A DNA stretch of 64,000 bases from Streptomyces scabiei 87.22 (GCF_000091305.1 NC_013929.1:6386001-6450000); one strand, 5' to 3'. Positions 36,082-45,607 are shown, numbered from the stretch's first letter. The notes: generated from the sequence alone by a model not told the origin. Numbers and translations are program-made.

Positions 36082-37404
36082 GTGCACCACCCCTTCACCC
36101 ACGTGGTCTCCGTGCCCGTGGACACCCGTACGGCACGCGTCCACGAGGAGGGCTGGCAGTCCTGGAGCCCCAGTGGCGCCTACGCCCTCGACGCGGCCCC
36201 GTACCGCCCGACCGACGGCAACCGGGCGACTGTCTGCTACCGCCCGGGGGCCACCGTCCCGGCCGGCACCTTCCAGGGGGAGGGCCTGCTGGCCCTCGAC
36301 CCGGGCGACGGCACACCGGTCCGCCTCTGGGCCGCACCCGACCCCGTCCACCAGGTCCCCTCGATCCGGCTGACGGTCGCGGACCAGGTCGCCGAGGTGA
36401 CCTCCGACGGCCCGGTGAAGGAGTGGACCGGCACGGACTTCCAGGCGGTGCTGGGCGAGTGGGCGGCGGGCCTCGGCCTCCCGGCCCCCCGCCCGGCCCC
36501 CACCGTCTGGTGCTCCTGGTACGAGTACTTCACCTCCGTCACCGAGGACGACATCCACGAGAACCTCCGTGCGATGGACACCCTCGACCTCCCCATCGAC
36601 GTCGTACAGATCGACGACGGCCACCAGAAGGCCCTCGGCGACTGGCTCACCCTCTCCGGCCGCTTCCGCTCCCGGGCGGGCATCGCCGGCACCATCCGGG
36701 CCCGGGGCCGCCGCGCCGGCATCTGGACGGCGCCCTTCCTCGTCGACCCGTCGAGCACCCTGGCCGCCGAACACCCCGAGTGGCTGGTGCGCGACGAGGA
36801 CGGCGGCCTCACCCACGCCGGCCACAACTGGGGCCACGACCTGTACGCCCTCGACAGCACGCACCCCGGGGCGGCGGTGTACCTCACCGAGGTCTTCACC
36901 ACCCTGCGCGCCGAGGGCTACGACTACTTCAAGACCGACTTCCTCTACGCGGGCGCGCTGGACGGCGTACGGCACACCGGTGTGGACGCCCTGACGGCGT
37001 ACCGGCAGGGCGTCGAACTGATCCGTGACGCGATCGGCGCCGACGCCTACCTCCTGGGCTGCGGCGCGCCGATCCTCCCGTCCCTGGGCCTCTTCGACGC
37101 CATGCGGGTCAGCCCGGACACCGCCCCGCACCGCCGCCCCGCGGCGGACGACTTCAGCCAGCCCGGCCAGGACCCGGCCGAGTTCACCGGCGCCGGCCGC
37201 CAGTGGCAGCACGGCCGCCTCTGGGTGAACGACCCCGACTGTCTGATGGCGCGCCCCGCCGTCGAGACACGCGAACGCTGGGCGGCGCACGTCGAGGCGA
37301 CCGGGGGCCTGATGGCCTCCAGCGACCGCCTGCTCTCACTGGACACCTGGGGCGTGGACACCACACGCCGACTGCTGACGAAGGGCGCGGAGGCCACCGA
37401 ATGA
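36082..37404 (+). CDS. GH36-type alpha-galactosidase, short form
   Basis: 440 aa from the GTG at 36082. The (beta/alpha)8 catalytic domain includes VWCSWYEYFTSVTEDDI, IDVVQIDDGHQ and GIWTAPFLV. The nucleophile is Asp286 in YDYFKTDFLYAG and the acid/base is Asp346 in MRVSPDTA, both present. No signal peptide, so it should hydrolyse imported alpha-galactosides in the cytoplasm. At 440 aa it is much shorter than typical GH36 (about 700 aa) and closer to compact thermophile enzymes. The N-terminal beta-supersandwich domain is reduced to ~140 residues. Its stop overlaps the GH42 start. Confidence 0.88.
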   Translation: MHHPFTHVVSVPVDTRTARVHEEGWQSWSPSGAYALDAAPYRPTDGNRATVCYRPGATVPAGTFQGEGLLALDPGDGTPVRLWAAPDPVHQVPSIRLTVADQVAEVTSDGPVKEWTGTDFQAVLGEWAAGLGLPAPRPAPTVWCSWYEYFTSVTEDDIHENLRAMDTLDLPIDVVQIDDGHQKALGDWLTLSGRFRSRAGIAGTIRARGRRAGIWTAPFLVDPSSTLAAEHPEWLVRDEDGGLTHAGHNWGHDLYALDSTHPGAAVYLTEVFTTLRAEGYDYFKTDFLYAGALDGVRHTGVDALTAYRQGVELIRDAIGADAYLLGCGAPILPSLGLFDAMRVSPDTAPHRRPAADDFSQPGQDPAEFTGAGRQWQHGRLWVNDPDCLMARPAVETRERWAAHVEATGGLMASSDRLLSLDTWGVDTTRRLLTKGAEATE

Positions 37405-39419
37405 AGCGCGAACTGAAGGTCCCCGGCATCGCCTACGGCGGGGACTACAACCCCGAGCAGTGGCCCGAGGAGGTCTGGGCCGAGGACGTACGCCTCATGC
37501 GTGAGGCGGGCGTGAACATGGTCAGCGTCAACATCTTCGCGTGGGCGCTGATCGAGCCGCGCGAGGGCGAGTACGACTTCTCCCGCCTCGACAGGATCCT
37601 CGCCCTGCTCCACGAGAACGGCATCGCCGCCGACCTGGCGACGCCGACGGCCGCCCCGCCGGCCTGGTTCTTCGTCAAGCACCCGGAGGCCCTGCCGGTC
37701 GACAAGGACGGCCGCACCCTCTCCTACGGCAGCCGGCAGACCTTCTGCCCCTCCAGCCCCGCCTACCGCGAGGCCGCCCTGCGGATCGCCCGCGTGCTCG
37801 GCGAGCGGTACGCCGACCACCCGGCCGTCGTCATGTGGCACATCCACAACGAGTACGGCTGCCACAACGGCGAGTGCCACTGCGACACCAGCGCCGCGGC
37901 CTTCCGGGTCTGGCTGCGCGAGAAGTACGAGGACGACCTGGCGGCGCTCAACCACGCCTGGGGCACGACGTTCTGGAGCCAGTGGTACTACGACTGGGAC
38001 GAGATCATCCCGCCCCGCCCGACCGGCGCGGTCCCGAACCCGACCCACCAGCTGGACTGGCGCCGCTTCTGCAGCGACGCCCTGCTGTCGCTGTACAAGG
38101 CCGAGCGCGAGGTGCTGCTGGAGGCGGCCCCCGCCACCCCGGCCACCACCAACTTCATGGTGATGTTCAACTTCGACAAGCTCGACTACTGGCGCTGGGC
38201 ACCCGAGCTGGACATCGTCTCCAACGACCACTACCTCCAGTCGACGGACCCCGAGTCCGAGATCGACATCGCGCTCAGCGGCGACCTCGTGCGCTCGCTG
38301 GGCGGCGGGAGCCCGTGGCTGCTGATGGAACACTCCACCGGCGCGGTCAACTGGCAGCCCGTCAACCGGGCCAAGACGGCCGGAGAGCTGCGCCGCAACG
38401 CCCTGTCCCACGTGGCCCGGGGCGCCGACGGCATCGCCTACTTCCAGTGGCGGGCCGCCAAGGCGGGCGCCGAGCAGTGGCACTCGGCGATGCTCCCGCA
38501 CGCGGGCACGGACAGCCAGATCTGGCGGGACGTGGTCCGACTGGGCGCGGATCTGCGGGCGTTGGCGGAGGTGCGGGGCAGCGAAGGCGTCGCCGAGGTC
38601 GCCGTCGTCTGGGACTGGAGCGCCTGGTGGGCGGTGGAACTACCGTCCCAGCCGAGCGGCGAACTCCGCTTCCAGGACCTGGTCCGTGCCTGGTACGAGC
38701 CGTTGTGGCGGGCCGGTGTGGCGGTGGACTTCGTCCGCCCCGACGCGGACCTCTCCTCGTACAAGCTGGTGCTGGCCCCGAGCCTGTACCTGGTGGACGA
38801 CGCGGGCGCGGCGAACCTCACCGGCTTCGCGGAGGCCGGCGGCACGCTGGCCGTCGGCTTCCACAGCGGCGCGGTGGACGAGAACTGCCATGTCCGGCTG
38901 GGCGGTTACCCGGGCGCGTTCCGCGAGGCGCTCGGCGTGCGCACGGACGAGCTGTTCCCGCTGCTCCCGGGGGAGTCGGTGGGCCTGAGCGACGGCGGTA
39001 CGGCCGGACTGTGGTCGGAGCGGGTCGCCCTGGCCGGCGCGGAGGCGGTGACGTCGTACACCTCCGGTCCCCTGACCGGGGTCCCGGCCGTCACCCGTCA
39101 CACCCACGGCACGGGCACCGCCTGGTACGTCGCCACCCGACCGGACCCGACGGCCCTCGCCTCCCTGCTGGCCCGTATCGCCGAGGACGCGGGCGTGGCG
39201 TCGGTGCGCCCGACCCCCGAGGGCGTCGAGGCGGCCCTGCGCCGGGGCGCGGACGCGGACTACCTCTTCCTGATCAACCACGGCGGCACCGACGTCGAGG
39301 TCACGGTCTCCGCGGACGCGTCCGAGCTGCTGACGGGCAAGGGGATCGCCACGACGGACGGTTCGACGACCGTGTCGGTACCGGCCGGCGACGTGGCGGT
39401 CGTCCGCGAACCCCGCTGA
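37401..39419 (+). CDS. GH42 beta-galactosidase
   Basis: 672 aa, standard GH42 length. The ATG overlaps the GH36 stop (ATGA). Start motif YGGDYNPEQWPEE. Acid/base Glu151 in MWHIHNEYG, nucleophile Glu310 in WLLMEHSTG. A Cys-rich stretch (YGCHNGECHCD), with FCPSSP upstream, matches the GH42 zinc cluster. The trimerisation/glutamine-amidotransferase-like domain (VWDWSAWWAVELPSQPSGEL) and C-terminal beta domain follow. It is cytoplasmic and removes beta-linked galactose. Its pairing with an alpha-galactosidase in one operon is notable. Confidence 0.93.
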   Translation: MKRELKVPGIAYGGDYNPEQWPEEVWAEDVRLMREAGVNMVSVNIFAWALIEPREGEYDFSRLDRILALLHENGIAADLATPTAAPPAWFFVKHPEALPVDKDGRTLSYGSRQTFCPSSPAYREAALRIARVLGERYADHPAVVMWHIHNEYGCHNGECHCDTSAAAFRVWLREKYEDDLAALNHAWGTTFWSQWYYDWDEIIPPRPTGAVPNPTHQLDWRRFCSDALLSLYKAEREVLLEAAPATPATTNFMVMFNFDKLDYWRWAPELDIVSNDHYLQSTDPESEIDIALSGDLVRSLGGGSPWLLMEHSTGAVNWQPVNRAKTAGELRRNALSHVARGADGIAYFQWRAAKAGAEQWHSAMLPHAGTDSQIWRDVVRLGADLRALAEVRGSEGVAEVAVVWDWSAWWAVELPSQPSGELRFQDLVRAWYEPLWRAGVAVDFVRPDADLSSYKLVLAPSLYLVDDAGAANLTGFAEAGGTLAVGFHSGAVDENCHVRLGGYPGAFREALGVRTDELFPLLPGESVGLSDGGTAGLWSERVALAGAEAVTSYTSGPLTGVPAVTRHTHGTGTAWYVATRPDPTALASLLARIAEDAGVASVRPTPEGVEAALRRGADADYLFLINHGGTDVEVTVSADASELLTGKGIATTDGSTTVSVPAGDVAVVREPR

Positions 39420-39438
39420 CGACACCGATCACGAAGGC

Positions 39439-39474
39439 GACGGGCCGCGACTCCTCCGGGGGCCGCGGCCCGTC
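39439..39474. terminator. Bidirectional terminator between GH42 and Nudix genes
   Basis: GACGGGCCGCG (39439-39449) pairs perfectly with CGCGGCCCGTC (39464-39474). It lies between two convergent stop codons, 19 bp past the GH42 stop and 14 bp before the Nudix stop. Confidence 0.8.
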
Positions 39475-39488
39475 CCCGTGGTCCGGGG

Positions 39489-39935
39489 TCAGGCTTCCCA
39501 GTCGTGCAGGGACAGTCGCGGCCCGCCGGTGAGATACCCGCGCAGCGCGGCGATGTCGCCCTCGACGAAGTCGTCGGGGAGCGCGCCGGTGTCGGTCCAG
39601 CGGACCTGGGCGTGCTTGTGGGGTTCCCGGTTCTCCAGCTCGCCGCTCCACTCGTGGGTGGCGAAGACGACGGTGAGGAAGCCGTCCGGCGCCTCGACGC
39701 CCCGGGCCGCGTGGACCAGGTGCACGACCTCCAGCGCCTCGGGCTTCACGGTCAGCCCGGTCTCCTCGTACAGTTCGCGCACGGCGGTCCGGGTGATCGG
39801 CTCCCCGGGCTCGCTCTTGCCGATCGGCAGATGCCATCTCCCCCGCGCGAACGCGGCGTTCTCGCCCCGCCGGAGGAGCACGACCCGCCCCGCGTCCCGG
39901 TCGTGCACGATGACGGCGGCGACCAGCAACGTCAT
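39489..39935 (-). CDS. Nudix hydrolase
   Basis: 148 aa. The Nudix box is intact: G-x5-E-x7-REL-x-EETG, read in GKSEPGEPITRTAVRELYEE and TGL. A beta-strand start (VAAVIVHDRDAGRVVLLRRG) and RWHLPIGK precede it. It hydrolyses an NDP-X substrate of unknown identity. It is a single gene, convergent with the galactoside operon. Confidence 0.9.
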   Translation of the reverse strand: MTLLVAAVIVHDRDAGRVVLLRRGENAAFARGRWHLPIGKSEPGEPITRTAVRELYEETGLTVKPEALEVVHLVHAARGVEAPDGFLTVVFATHEWSGELENREPHKHAQVRWTDTGALPDDFVEGDIAALRGYLTGGPRLSLHDWEA

Positions 39936-40104
39936 GAGACCCGTCCCTTCGTAGGCCGCCCAGCATGCCCCAGGGAGCTCTGACCACCCACGCCCGGGGC
40001 GCGGCGCTTCCCCTATGTGCGCCGCGCCCCGGGCCCCCGCTCCCCCGTTCCCCCGTTCCCCCCAGGGGGCTCCCCGGCCCCCGGCTCCGTGGTCCGTCGC
40101 TGCC

Positions 40105-41547
40105 CTACGCCGGCGCCGGCGCCAGCGGCGGGAGGGCGCCCGTCTTCGCCGCCTGCCCGTACCAGTGCGCGCTCGACTTCGGTGTGCGGGTCAGGGTCGC
40201 GTAGTCGACGTACACCGCGCCGAAGCGCTTGCCGTAGCCGTACGCCCACTCGAAGTTGTCCATCAGGGACCACAGGTAGTACCCGCGCACGTCCGCCCCC
40301 TCGGCGATCGCGCGCCGGACCGCCCGCAGGTGGCCGTGCAGGTAGGCGATGCGCTCGGGGTCGTGGACACGGCCGTCCGCGTCCATCTTGTCGTCGTACG
40401 CGGCGCCGTTCTCCGTCACGTACATCGGCAGGCCCGGAGCCTCCCGCGCGTACCGCATGATCAGCTCGTGCAGGCCCGTCGGGTCGATGGTCCAGCCCAT
40501 CTCCGTACGCTCGCCCGGGGTCTGGTGGAACAGGACGTCGTCCGCGGCCGGCCACGGCGAGTGCTCGCTCGCCCCGTGGCCGTCCGCGCGGGGGCCCTCC
40601 AGGCCGGCGTCCGCCGCGCCGACCAGCGCCGGCGTGTAGTAGTTCAGCCCCAGAGCGTCCAGCGGCTGATGGGCCGTCGCCACGTCACCGTCCCGCACGA
40701 ACGACCAGTCCGTCAGCGACGAGGTCGCGGCGAACAGGGTCTCCGGGTAGGCCCCGTGCAGCATCGGTCCGTGGAAGACGCCGTTCGCGAGGTCGTCGAT
40801 CTTCCGGGCCGCGGCCCGGTCCTCCGGGGAGCTGGTGATCGGCCGCACCACCGAGGAGTTGAGGCTCACCGCGATCGAGTTGCGGGCGGGCATCGCCGAC
40901 CGCAGCGCCGAGACGCCGAGGCCGTGCGCCACGTTCAGATGGTGGGCCGCGCGCAGGGACGCCACCGGGTCCGTACGGCCCGGCGCGTGCACCCCGGAGC
41001 CGTAGCCCAGGAACGCGGTGCACCACGGCTCGTTGAGGGTGATCCACTGCTCGACGCGGTCGCCGAGCGCCTCGCCCATGATCCGCGCGTACTCGGCGAA
41101 CCGGTGCACGATGTCCCGCTCGGGCCAGCCGCCGGCGTCCTCCAGCTCCTGCGGGAGGTCCCAGTGGTAGAGGGTGACGGCGGGCTTGATGCCCTTGGCC
41201 AGCAGCTCGTCGACCAGCCGTCGGTAGAAGTCGAGCCCCTTCTGGACGGCCGGGCCCCGCCCCGTCGGCTGCACCCGCGACCAGGAGACGGAGAAGCGGT
41301 ACGCGTTGAGGCCCAGGTCCGCCATCATCGCCACGTCGTCGCGGTAGCGGTGGTAGTGGTCGACAGCGATGTCACCGTTCTCGCCGCCGGCGGTCTTGCC
41401 CGGCGTGTGACTGAAGGTGTCCCAGATGGAGGGCGTACGGCCGTCCTCCCGCACCGCCCCCTCGATCTGGTACGCGGAGGTGGCCGCGCCCCAGAGGAAG
41501 GCGGGAGGAAAGGTCACCGGGGTGGCCGGATTCACGGGTTCAGGCAT
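40105..41547 (-). CDS. bglC: GH1 beta-glucosidase BglC of the cellobiose regulon
   Basis: 480 aa from the ATG at 41547; the frame extends to 41607 without support. Acid/base Glu173 in TLNEPW and nucleophile Glu379 in YVTENGAAYDD are both present. The barrel has FLWGAATSAYQIEGA, YRFSVSWSRVQP and WSLMDNFEWAYGYGKRFG. There is no signal peptide, so it hydrolyses imported cellobiose or cellotriose to glucose in the cytoplasm. It lies 145 bp downstream of cebG on the same strand. The CebR box at 41547-41560 overlaps its start codon and ribosome site. Confidence 0.93.
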   Translation of the reverse strand: MPEPVNPATPVTFPPAFLWGAATSAYQIEGAVREDGRTPSIWDTFSHTPGKTAGGENGDIAVDHYHRYRDDVAMMADLGLNAYRFSVSWSRVQPTGRGPAVQKGLDFYRRLVDELLAKGIKPAVTLYHWDLPQELEDAGGWPERDIVHRFAEYARIMGEALGDRVEQWITLNEPWCTAFLGYGSGVHAPGRTDPVASLRAAHHLNVAHGLGVSALRSAMPARNSIAVSLNSSVVRPITSSPEDRAAARKIDDLANGVFHGPMLHGAYPETLFAATSSLTDWSFVRDGDVATAHQPLDALGLNYYTPALVGAADAGLEGPRADGHGASEHSPWPAADDVLFHQTPGERTEMGWTIDPTGLHELIMRYAREAPGLPMYVTENGAAYDDKMDADGRVHDPERIAYLHGHLRAVRRAIAEGADVRGYYLWSLMDNFEWAYGYGKRFGAVYVDYATLTRTPKSSAHWYGQAAKTGALPPLAPAPA

Positions 41548-41560
41548 GGAAGCGCTCCCA
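41547..41560. promoter_or_regulatory. CebR box overlapping the bglC start
   Basis: TGGAAGCGCTCCCA differs by one base from the established CebR palindrome TGGGAGCGCTCCCA. It spans the bglC start codon and ribosome site. CebR bound here could block transcription or elongation into bglC. The site before cebE at 45112-45125 is perfect. Confidence 0.8.
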
Positions 41561-41692
41561 TTGGTGGTCGTGTCGACCGACGGAGGTGGGTGGGGGGCGT
41601 GGTGCACGCGCGAAGGCGAAGGCGAAGGAAGGGGGTCGAGGCGGCGGTGACCCGACCCCCGGTGAGAAGACGTACGGCGGCGAACCGGGGCC

Positions 41693-42610
41693 TCAGCCCT
41701 TCACCGCGCCCTGCATGATGCCCCCCACGATCTGCTTGCCGAAGATCGCGAAGACCAGCAGCAGCGGTAGCGTGCTGAGCAGCGCGCCCGCCATGATCAG
41801 GGCCTGGTCGGGGGTGTAGCCGCGGCCCAGGCCGGCCACCGCGACCTGCACGGTCGGGTTGCCCAGCTGGGTCAGAACGAGGAACGGCCACAGGAAGTCG
41901 TTCCAGGTCTGCACGAACATCAGCATGCCCAGGACGGCCATCGCGGGCCGCGCGGCCGGGAACACCACGTGCCAGATCACCCGCCAGCTGCTCGCGCCGT
42001 CGACGCGGGCCGCCTCGATGATCTCGTCCGGCAGGGCCTGGAGCAGGTACTGCCGCATGAAGAACACACCGAACGCGCTGACCAGCGAGGGCAGGATCAC
42101 CGCCTGGAGCTGGTCGGTCCAGTCGAGTTTGGCGACCATCATGTAGAGCGGGATCACCTGGAGCTGCGGCGGCACCATCATGGTGCCGATCACGATCAGC
42201 ATCATGGCGCCCCGGCCCTTGAAGCGCAGCTTGGCGAAGGCGAACCCGGCGATCGTCGACAGGAAGACGATGGTCAGCGACGAAATGCCGGCCACGAGCG
42301 TCGTGTTGAGGAACGCCTCGCCCAGATTGGCGTCGCTCCAGGCCACTTCGAGCTTGTCGAAGAGGTTCGCGCCGAACCAGAACGGCGGCGGGGTGTCCGC
42401 CAGCCGCGCGTTGTCGCGGGAGGCGGCGACCGCCGTCCAGAACAGCGGGAACAGCGAGATCAGGGTGAACGCGATGAGAATGATGTAGGCGACGGGCCCG
42501 GCGTGGTGCTGTCCGCCCGCGCGTGCCGCCTTCGGACGGCGCACGCGCCGCCCGTTCTTCGGCGGCTCGGGGACCGCGTCGGCCGGGGGTTTGGTGATTG
42601 TCGTCGTCAC
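41693..42610 (-). CDS. cebG: Cellobiose ABC transporter permease CebG
   Basis: 305 aa, GTG start with AGGAG 7 nt upstream. It has a basic N-terminus and six membrane segments (VAYIILIAFTLISLFPLFWT, ISSLTIVFLSTIAGFAFAKL and others). The EAA loop is PDEIIEAARVDGASSWRVIW. The C-terminus ends FGKQIVGGIMQGAVKG, the MalG-like type. It starts 10 bp after cebF and is part of cebEFG. Confidence 0.92.
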   Translation of the reverse strand: MTTTITKPPADAVPEPPKNGRRVRRPKAARAGGQHHAGPVAYIILIAFTLISLFPLFWTAVAASRDNARLADTPPPFWFGANLFDKLEVAWSDANLGEAFLNTTLVAGISSLTIVFLSTIAGFAFAKLRFKGRGAMMLIVIGTMMVPPQLQVIPLYMMVAKLDWTDQLQAVILPSLVSAFGVFFMRQYLLQALPDEIIEAARVDGASSWRVIWHVVFPAARPAMAVLGMLMFVQTWNDFLWPFLVLTQLGNPTVQVAVAGLGRGYTPDQALIMAGALLSTLPLLLVFAIFGKQIVGGIMQGAVKG

Positions 42611-42620
42611 GGCCGGTCTC

Positions 42621-43634
42621 CTAACTACTGGCGCGCAGCCGGCGCGAGATGACGTAGTTGATGATTCCGACCACGATGAGGATCAGGAACATGGTCCAGG
42701 CGATCGCCGAGGCGCGGCCCAGGTGCTGGTTCACCCAGCCCTGCTCGTACAGGTAGAGGCCGAGCGTCTGGAACTGGTGCTGCGAGCCGCCGGACGCGCC
42801 CTTGTTGGCGTCGAACAGCAGGGGCTCGGCGAACAGTTGCGAGGCGCCGATCGTCGAGACGACCACGGTGAACAGGATCGTCGGGCGCAGCGACGGCAGC
42901 GTCACATGGATGAACTGCTTCCAGCGGCTCGCACCGTCGAGGGCTGCCGACTCGTACAGGTCCTGCGGGATCGCCTGCATCGCGGCGAGGTAGATCAGCG
43001 CGTTGTAGCCGGTCCAGCGCCAGATGACGATGGTCGACACGGCGATCTTCGAGTACCAGGTGCCGTTCTGCCAGTCGATGTGGTCGAAACCGAGCAGCTC
43101 CAGGAACCAGTTGATCATCCCGTAGTCGCGGCCGAACAGCAGCACGAACACCAGGGTGGCCGCGGCGATCGAGGTGGCGTACGGGGCGAGCATCACGACC
43201 CGGTAGAAGGTCGAGCCGCGGAGCTTGTAGTTGAGGAGGTGGGCGATGCCCAACGCCATCATCAACTGCGGGGCGGTCGAGATGATCCCGATGATCAGCG
43301 TGTTCTTCGCCGCGTTCCAGAAGAACTCGTCGTCGAAGATCCGGGTGAAGTTGCGCAGTCCCACCCAGCTCATGTCGGTGGGGGCGGTCAGCTCCACGGT
43401 GTGCAGCGAAGCCCAGCCGGTGTAGAGCAGCGGGAACAGGCCGAACGCGACGAACAGCAGGAAGAAGGGGGAGACGAAGGCGTACGGGCTCCAGCGCATG
43501 TCCCGCTGCCAGCGGCGGGACAGCCGGGCCCGGCGACGCTCCTCGGTCGCGGACTCCGCGGGCGGGCGGGCCGGGGCCGCGCCCCCCTTCACGGGGGGCG
43601 CGGCGGTGTCGGGCCTTGTGGGCATACCGGTCAC
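42621..43634 (-). CDS. cebF: Cellobiose ABC transporter permease CebF
   Basis: 337 aa from the GTG at 43634, which overlaps the cebE stop (GTGA); an ATG at 43625 is possible. It has membrane segments (YAFVSPFFLLFVAFGLFPLL, AATLVFVLLFGRDYGMINWF) and the EAA loop QDLYESAALDGASRWKQFIH. It is the MalF-like subunit that pairs with CebG. The energising ATPase (MsiK in streptomycetes) is not in this window. Confidence 0.92.
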   Translation of the reverse strand: MTGMPTRPDTAAPPVKGGAAPARPPAESATEERRRARLSRRWQRDMRWSPYAFVSPFFLLFVAFGLFPLLYTGWASLHTVELTAPTDMSWVGLRNFTRIFDDEFFWNAAKNTLIIGIISTAPQLMMALGIAHLLNYKLRGSTFYRVVMLAPYATSIAAATLVFVLLFGRDYGMINWFLELLGFDHIDWQNGTWYSKIAVSTIVIWRWTGYNALIYLAAMQAIPQDLYESAALDGASRWKQFIHVTLPSLRPTILFTVVVSTIGASQLFAEPLLFDANKGASGGSQHQFQTLGLYLYEQGWVNQHLGRASAIAWTMFLILIVVGIINYVISRRLRASS

Positions 43635-44995
43635 TTGTCCAGTGCGTTGTCGATGGTCTTGACGGCGTTCTTCCAGGCATCCGAGGCCGACTTGCCCTGG
43701 GTCACCAGGATCACGCCGTTGTCGGTCAGGCCCTGCTGGATGATCTGGTCCTTCGGGCCGATCGTCTGGACCGGGATGTTCTTGGCGGCCTCGGCGAAGA
43801 TCGTGCCGATCGGCGCGTCACCGGTCATGTCGTTCTTCGCGTCCTTCACCGCGGCCGAGTCGTAGGCGGCCGGGGTGCTGGGGAAGCTGCCCTGTACGGC
43901 GAAGAGCTTCGCCTGCTGCTCCGGCGCGGTCAACCAGGCGGCCAGCTTCGCGGCCTCCTCGGCGTTCTTGCCGTTCTTGGGCACCGAGAGGAAGGAGCCG
44001 CCCCAGTTGCCGGACTTCGGCGCCTGGGCGATGTCCCACTTGCCGGCCGCCTCGGGCTTCGACTTGCCCTTGATGTAGCCGAGCATCCACGGCGGGCAGG
44101 ACATCGCGGCGAACTTGCTGTTGGCGATCGTGGTGTCCCACGCCGGCTGGAACTGCGTCTGGTTCCCGACCAGCCCGGCCTTGGCGGCCTTGGCCGTGAG
44201 GTCGAACGCCGACTTCACTGCCGGGTTCGTCTTGTAGATGACCTTGCCCGAGGCGTCGTAGAAGCGGTCCTTCTCACTGCTCAGGATCGCCTGCAGCAGA
44301 CCGCCGGGGGAGTCCAGGAAGGTGGTGCCCTTGGGCGCCTTCTTCTTGTACTGGTTGCCGGCGTCGACGAACTTGTCCCAGCTGCCGGTCCACAGCTTGC
44401 CGACCTCCTCGCGGTCGGAGGGCAGACCGGCGGCCTCGAAGAGGTCCTTGCGGTAGCAGATGGCCATCGGACCGACGTCGGTGCCCAGCGCGACGGTCTG
44501 GCCGCCGGAGGTCGAGCCCTGGCTCCACTTCCAGGGCAGGTAGTCGCTCTCCTTGCCGTACTTCGACAGGTCGAGCAGCTTGTCGGACTGGGTTCCGACG
44601 ATCTCGGCGATGTTGCCGACCTCGACCATCTGGATGTCCTGGAGGCCGCTGCCGGTGGTCAGGTGGTTGAGGAGCGCGGGGTAGTAGTTCTCGTTCCGCT
44701 CCACGACGGTCTGCTGGATGTCGACGTCCGGGTGGAGTTTCTCGTACTCCTTGTACAGACCGGACTCCTCGAAGCCCGCGGTGCCGAAGAGGCCCAGCGT
44801 GATCTTGGTCTTGCCACCGCCGCCGCCGTCCGACGAGCCGCCTTCCTCGTCCTTGCCGTCGTCGGCACAGCCGGCCAGCAGCCCTGCGCCCAGCGCGGCG
44901 ACGGCCGCGATGACCACCGTCTTGCGCGTCCTGCGGGCGATTCGGCTGCCCCCGCCCGACTGGAGCCGGGAGTGCGGGAGGGTACGTGCTCGCAT
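43631..44995 (-). CDS. cebE: Cello-oligosaccharide-binding lipoprotein CebE
   Basis: 454 aa with AGGAGG 5 nt upstream. The signal (RKTVVIAAVAALGAGLLAGC) ends in a lipobox Cys, followed by a Gly/Ser-rich linker. The family-1 binding fold is seen (PWKWSQGSTSGG, WTGSWDKFVDAGNQYKKKAP, SCPPWMLGYIKG). The identification as CebE rests on gene order, the adjacent CebR gene, the downstream bglC and the perfect CebR box. It captures cellobiose and cellotriose outside the cell. Confidence 0.93.
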   Translation of the reverse strand: MRARTLPHSRLQSGGGSRIARRTRKTVVIAAVAALGAGLLAGCADDGKDEEGGSSDGGGGGKTKITLGLFGTAGFEESGLYKEYEKLHPDVDIQQTVVERNENYYPALLNHLTTGSGLQDIQMVEVGNIAEIVGTQSDKLLDLSKYGKESDYLPWKWSQGSTSGGQTVALGTDVGPMAICYRKDLFEAAGLPSDREEVGKLWTGSWDKFVDAGNQYKKKAPKGTTFLDSPGGLLQAILSSEKDRFYDASGKVIYKTNPAVKSAFDLTAKAAKAGLVGNQTQFQPAWDTTIANSKFAAMSCPPWMLGYIKGKSKPEAAGKWDIAQAPKSGNWGGSFLSVPKNGKNAEEAAKLAAWLTAPEQQAKLFAVQGSFPSTPAAYDSAAVKDAKNDMTGDAPIGTIFAEAAKNIPVQTIGPKDQIIQQGLTDNGVILVTQGKSASDAWKNAVKTIDNALDK

Positions 44996-45111
44996 TGCGT
45001 CCTCCTGATGCCCTGACGTGCCGACCCCCCGGCCAACTGCGTTGTTGGGCCCTGTTGTTCATGCTGCGGCTCGGGCGGGGAACGTGCGGGATGTGTAAGT
45101 GCCAGGTACTG

Positions 45112-45125
45112 TGGGAGCGCTCCCA
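45112..45125. promoter_or_regulatory. Perfect CebR box upstream of cebE
   Basis: TGGGAGCGCTCCCA, a perfect 14-bp palindrome, lies 117 bp upstream of the cebE start in the cebE-cebR intergenic region. Cello-oligosaccharides release CebR from this sequence in streptomycetes. Confidence 0.92.
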
Positions 45126-45607
45126 CGAGTGATGTGTTGAAGAGTCGTCGGTTCGTGCGGGGGTGTCAAGGGAGCGAGCGCGGAGAGATGTCTTCGGTTA
45201 TCGGGCTGTTAACTAACCCGGTGCCGGCGGTCGGTCATGTCCGAAATCGGTCGGGTCGGCCCGCGAGAGGCTTCGTGGATCGGCGGGAAAGGTCCGGGCG
45301 CGGGGTGTTCGGCCTGGTACGGACGCGGGGCCGGCGGCGACGGACCGCCCCCGGGCTCCCGCGCCGGTTCCGTACCGGACCGCCGGGTTCCGGGGTGGCG
45401 GCACTGTTGGACTCGTGTAACCGGCCGTCGACGGCTCGCCGGTGTCCGGCCGGCCGGACGGTCGGCGGGGGAGCGGGGGGCGAGCCGGGGCGGCGGCCGG
45501 GCCGGTGTCGGCGGCGGTGCCGTGACCCGGCCGGGTACGTCCTGTACGTGGTACGAGGATCAGGACTGTTAGATTCCACGCCAGCGCGGTAGTGACGGGA
45601 GACGACC
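45126..45607. other. Long intergenic region before cebR
   Basis: 482 bp between the CebR box and the cebR start. No convincing gene, RNA or second CebR box is seen; the long frames here lack coding character. A GTTAACTAAC stretch near 45208 is the most AT-rich part and could hold a promoter. CGGCCGGCCGG near 45449 is a simple GC repeat. Confidence 0.5.

Noticed and set aside
45134..45592. 152-codon frame in the cebE-cebR intergenic region
   Set aside because: Arg/Gly/Pro-rich, no ribosome site and no recognisable fold; treated as non-coding.
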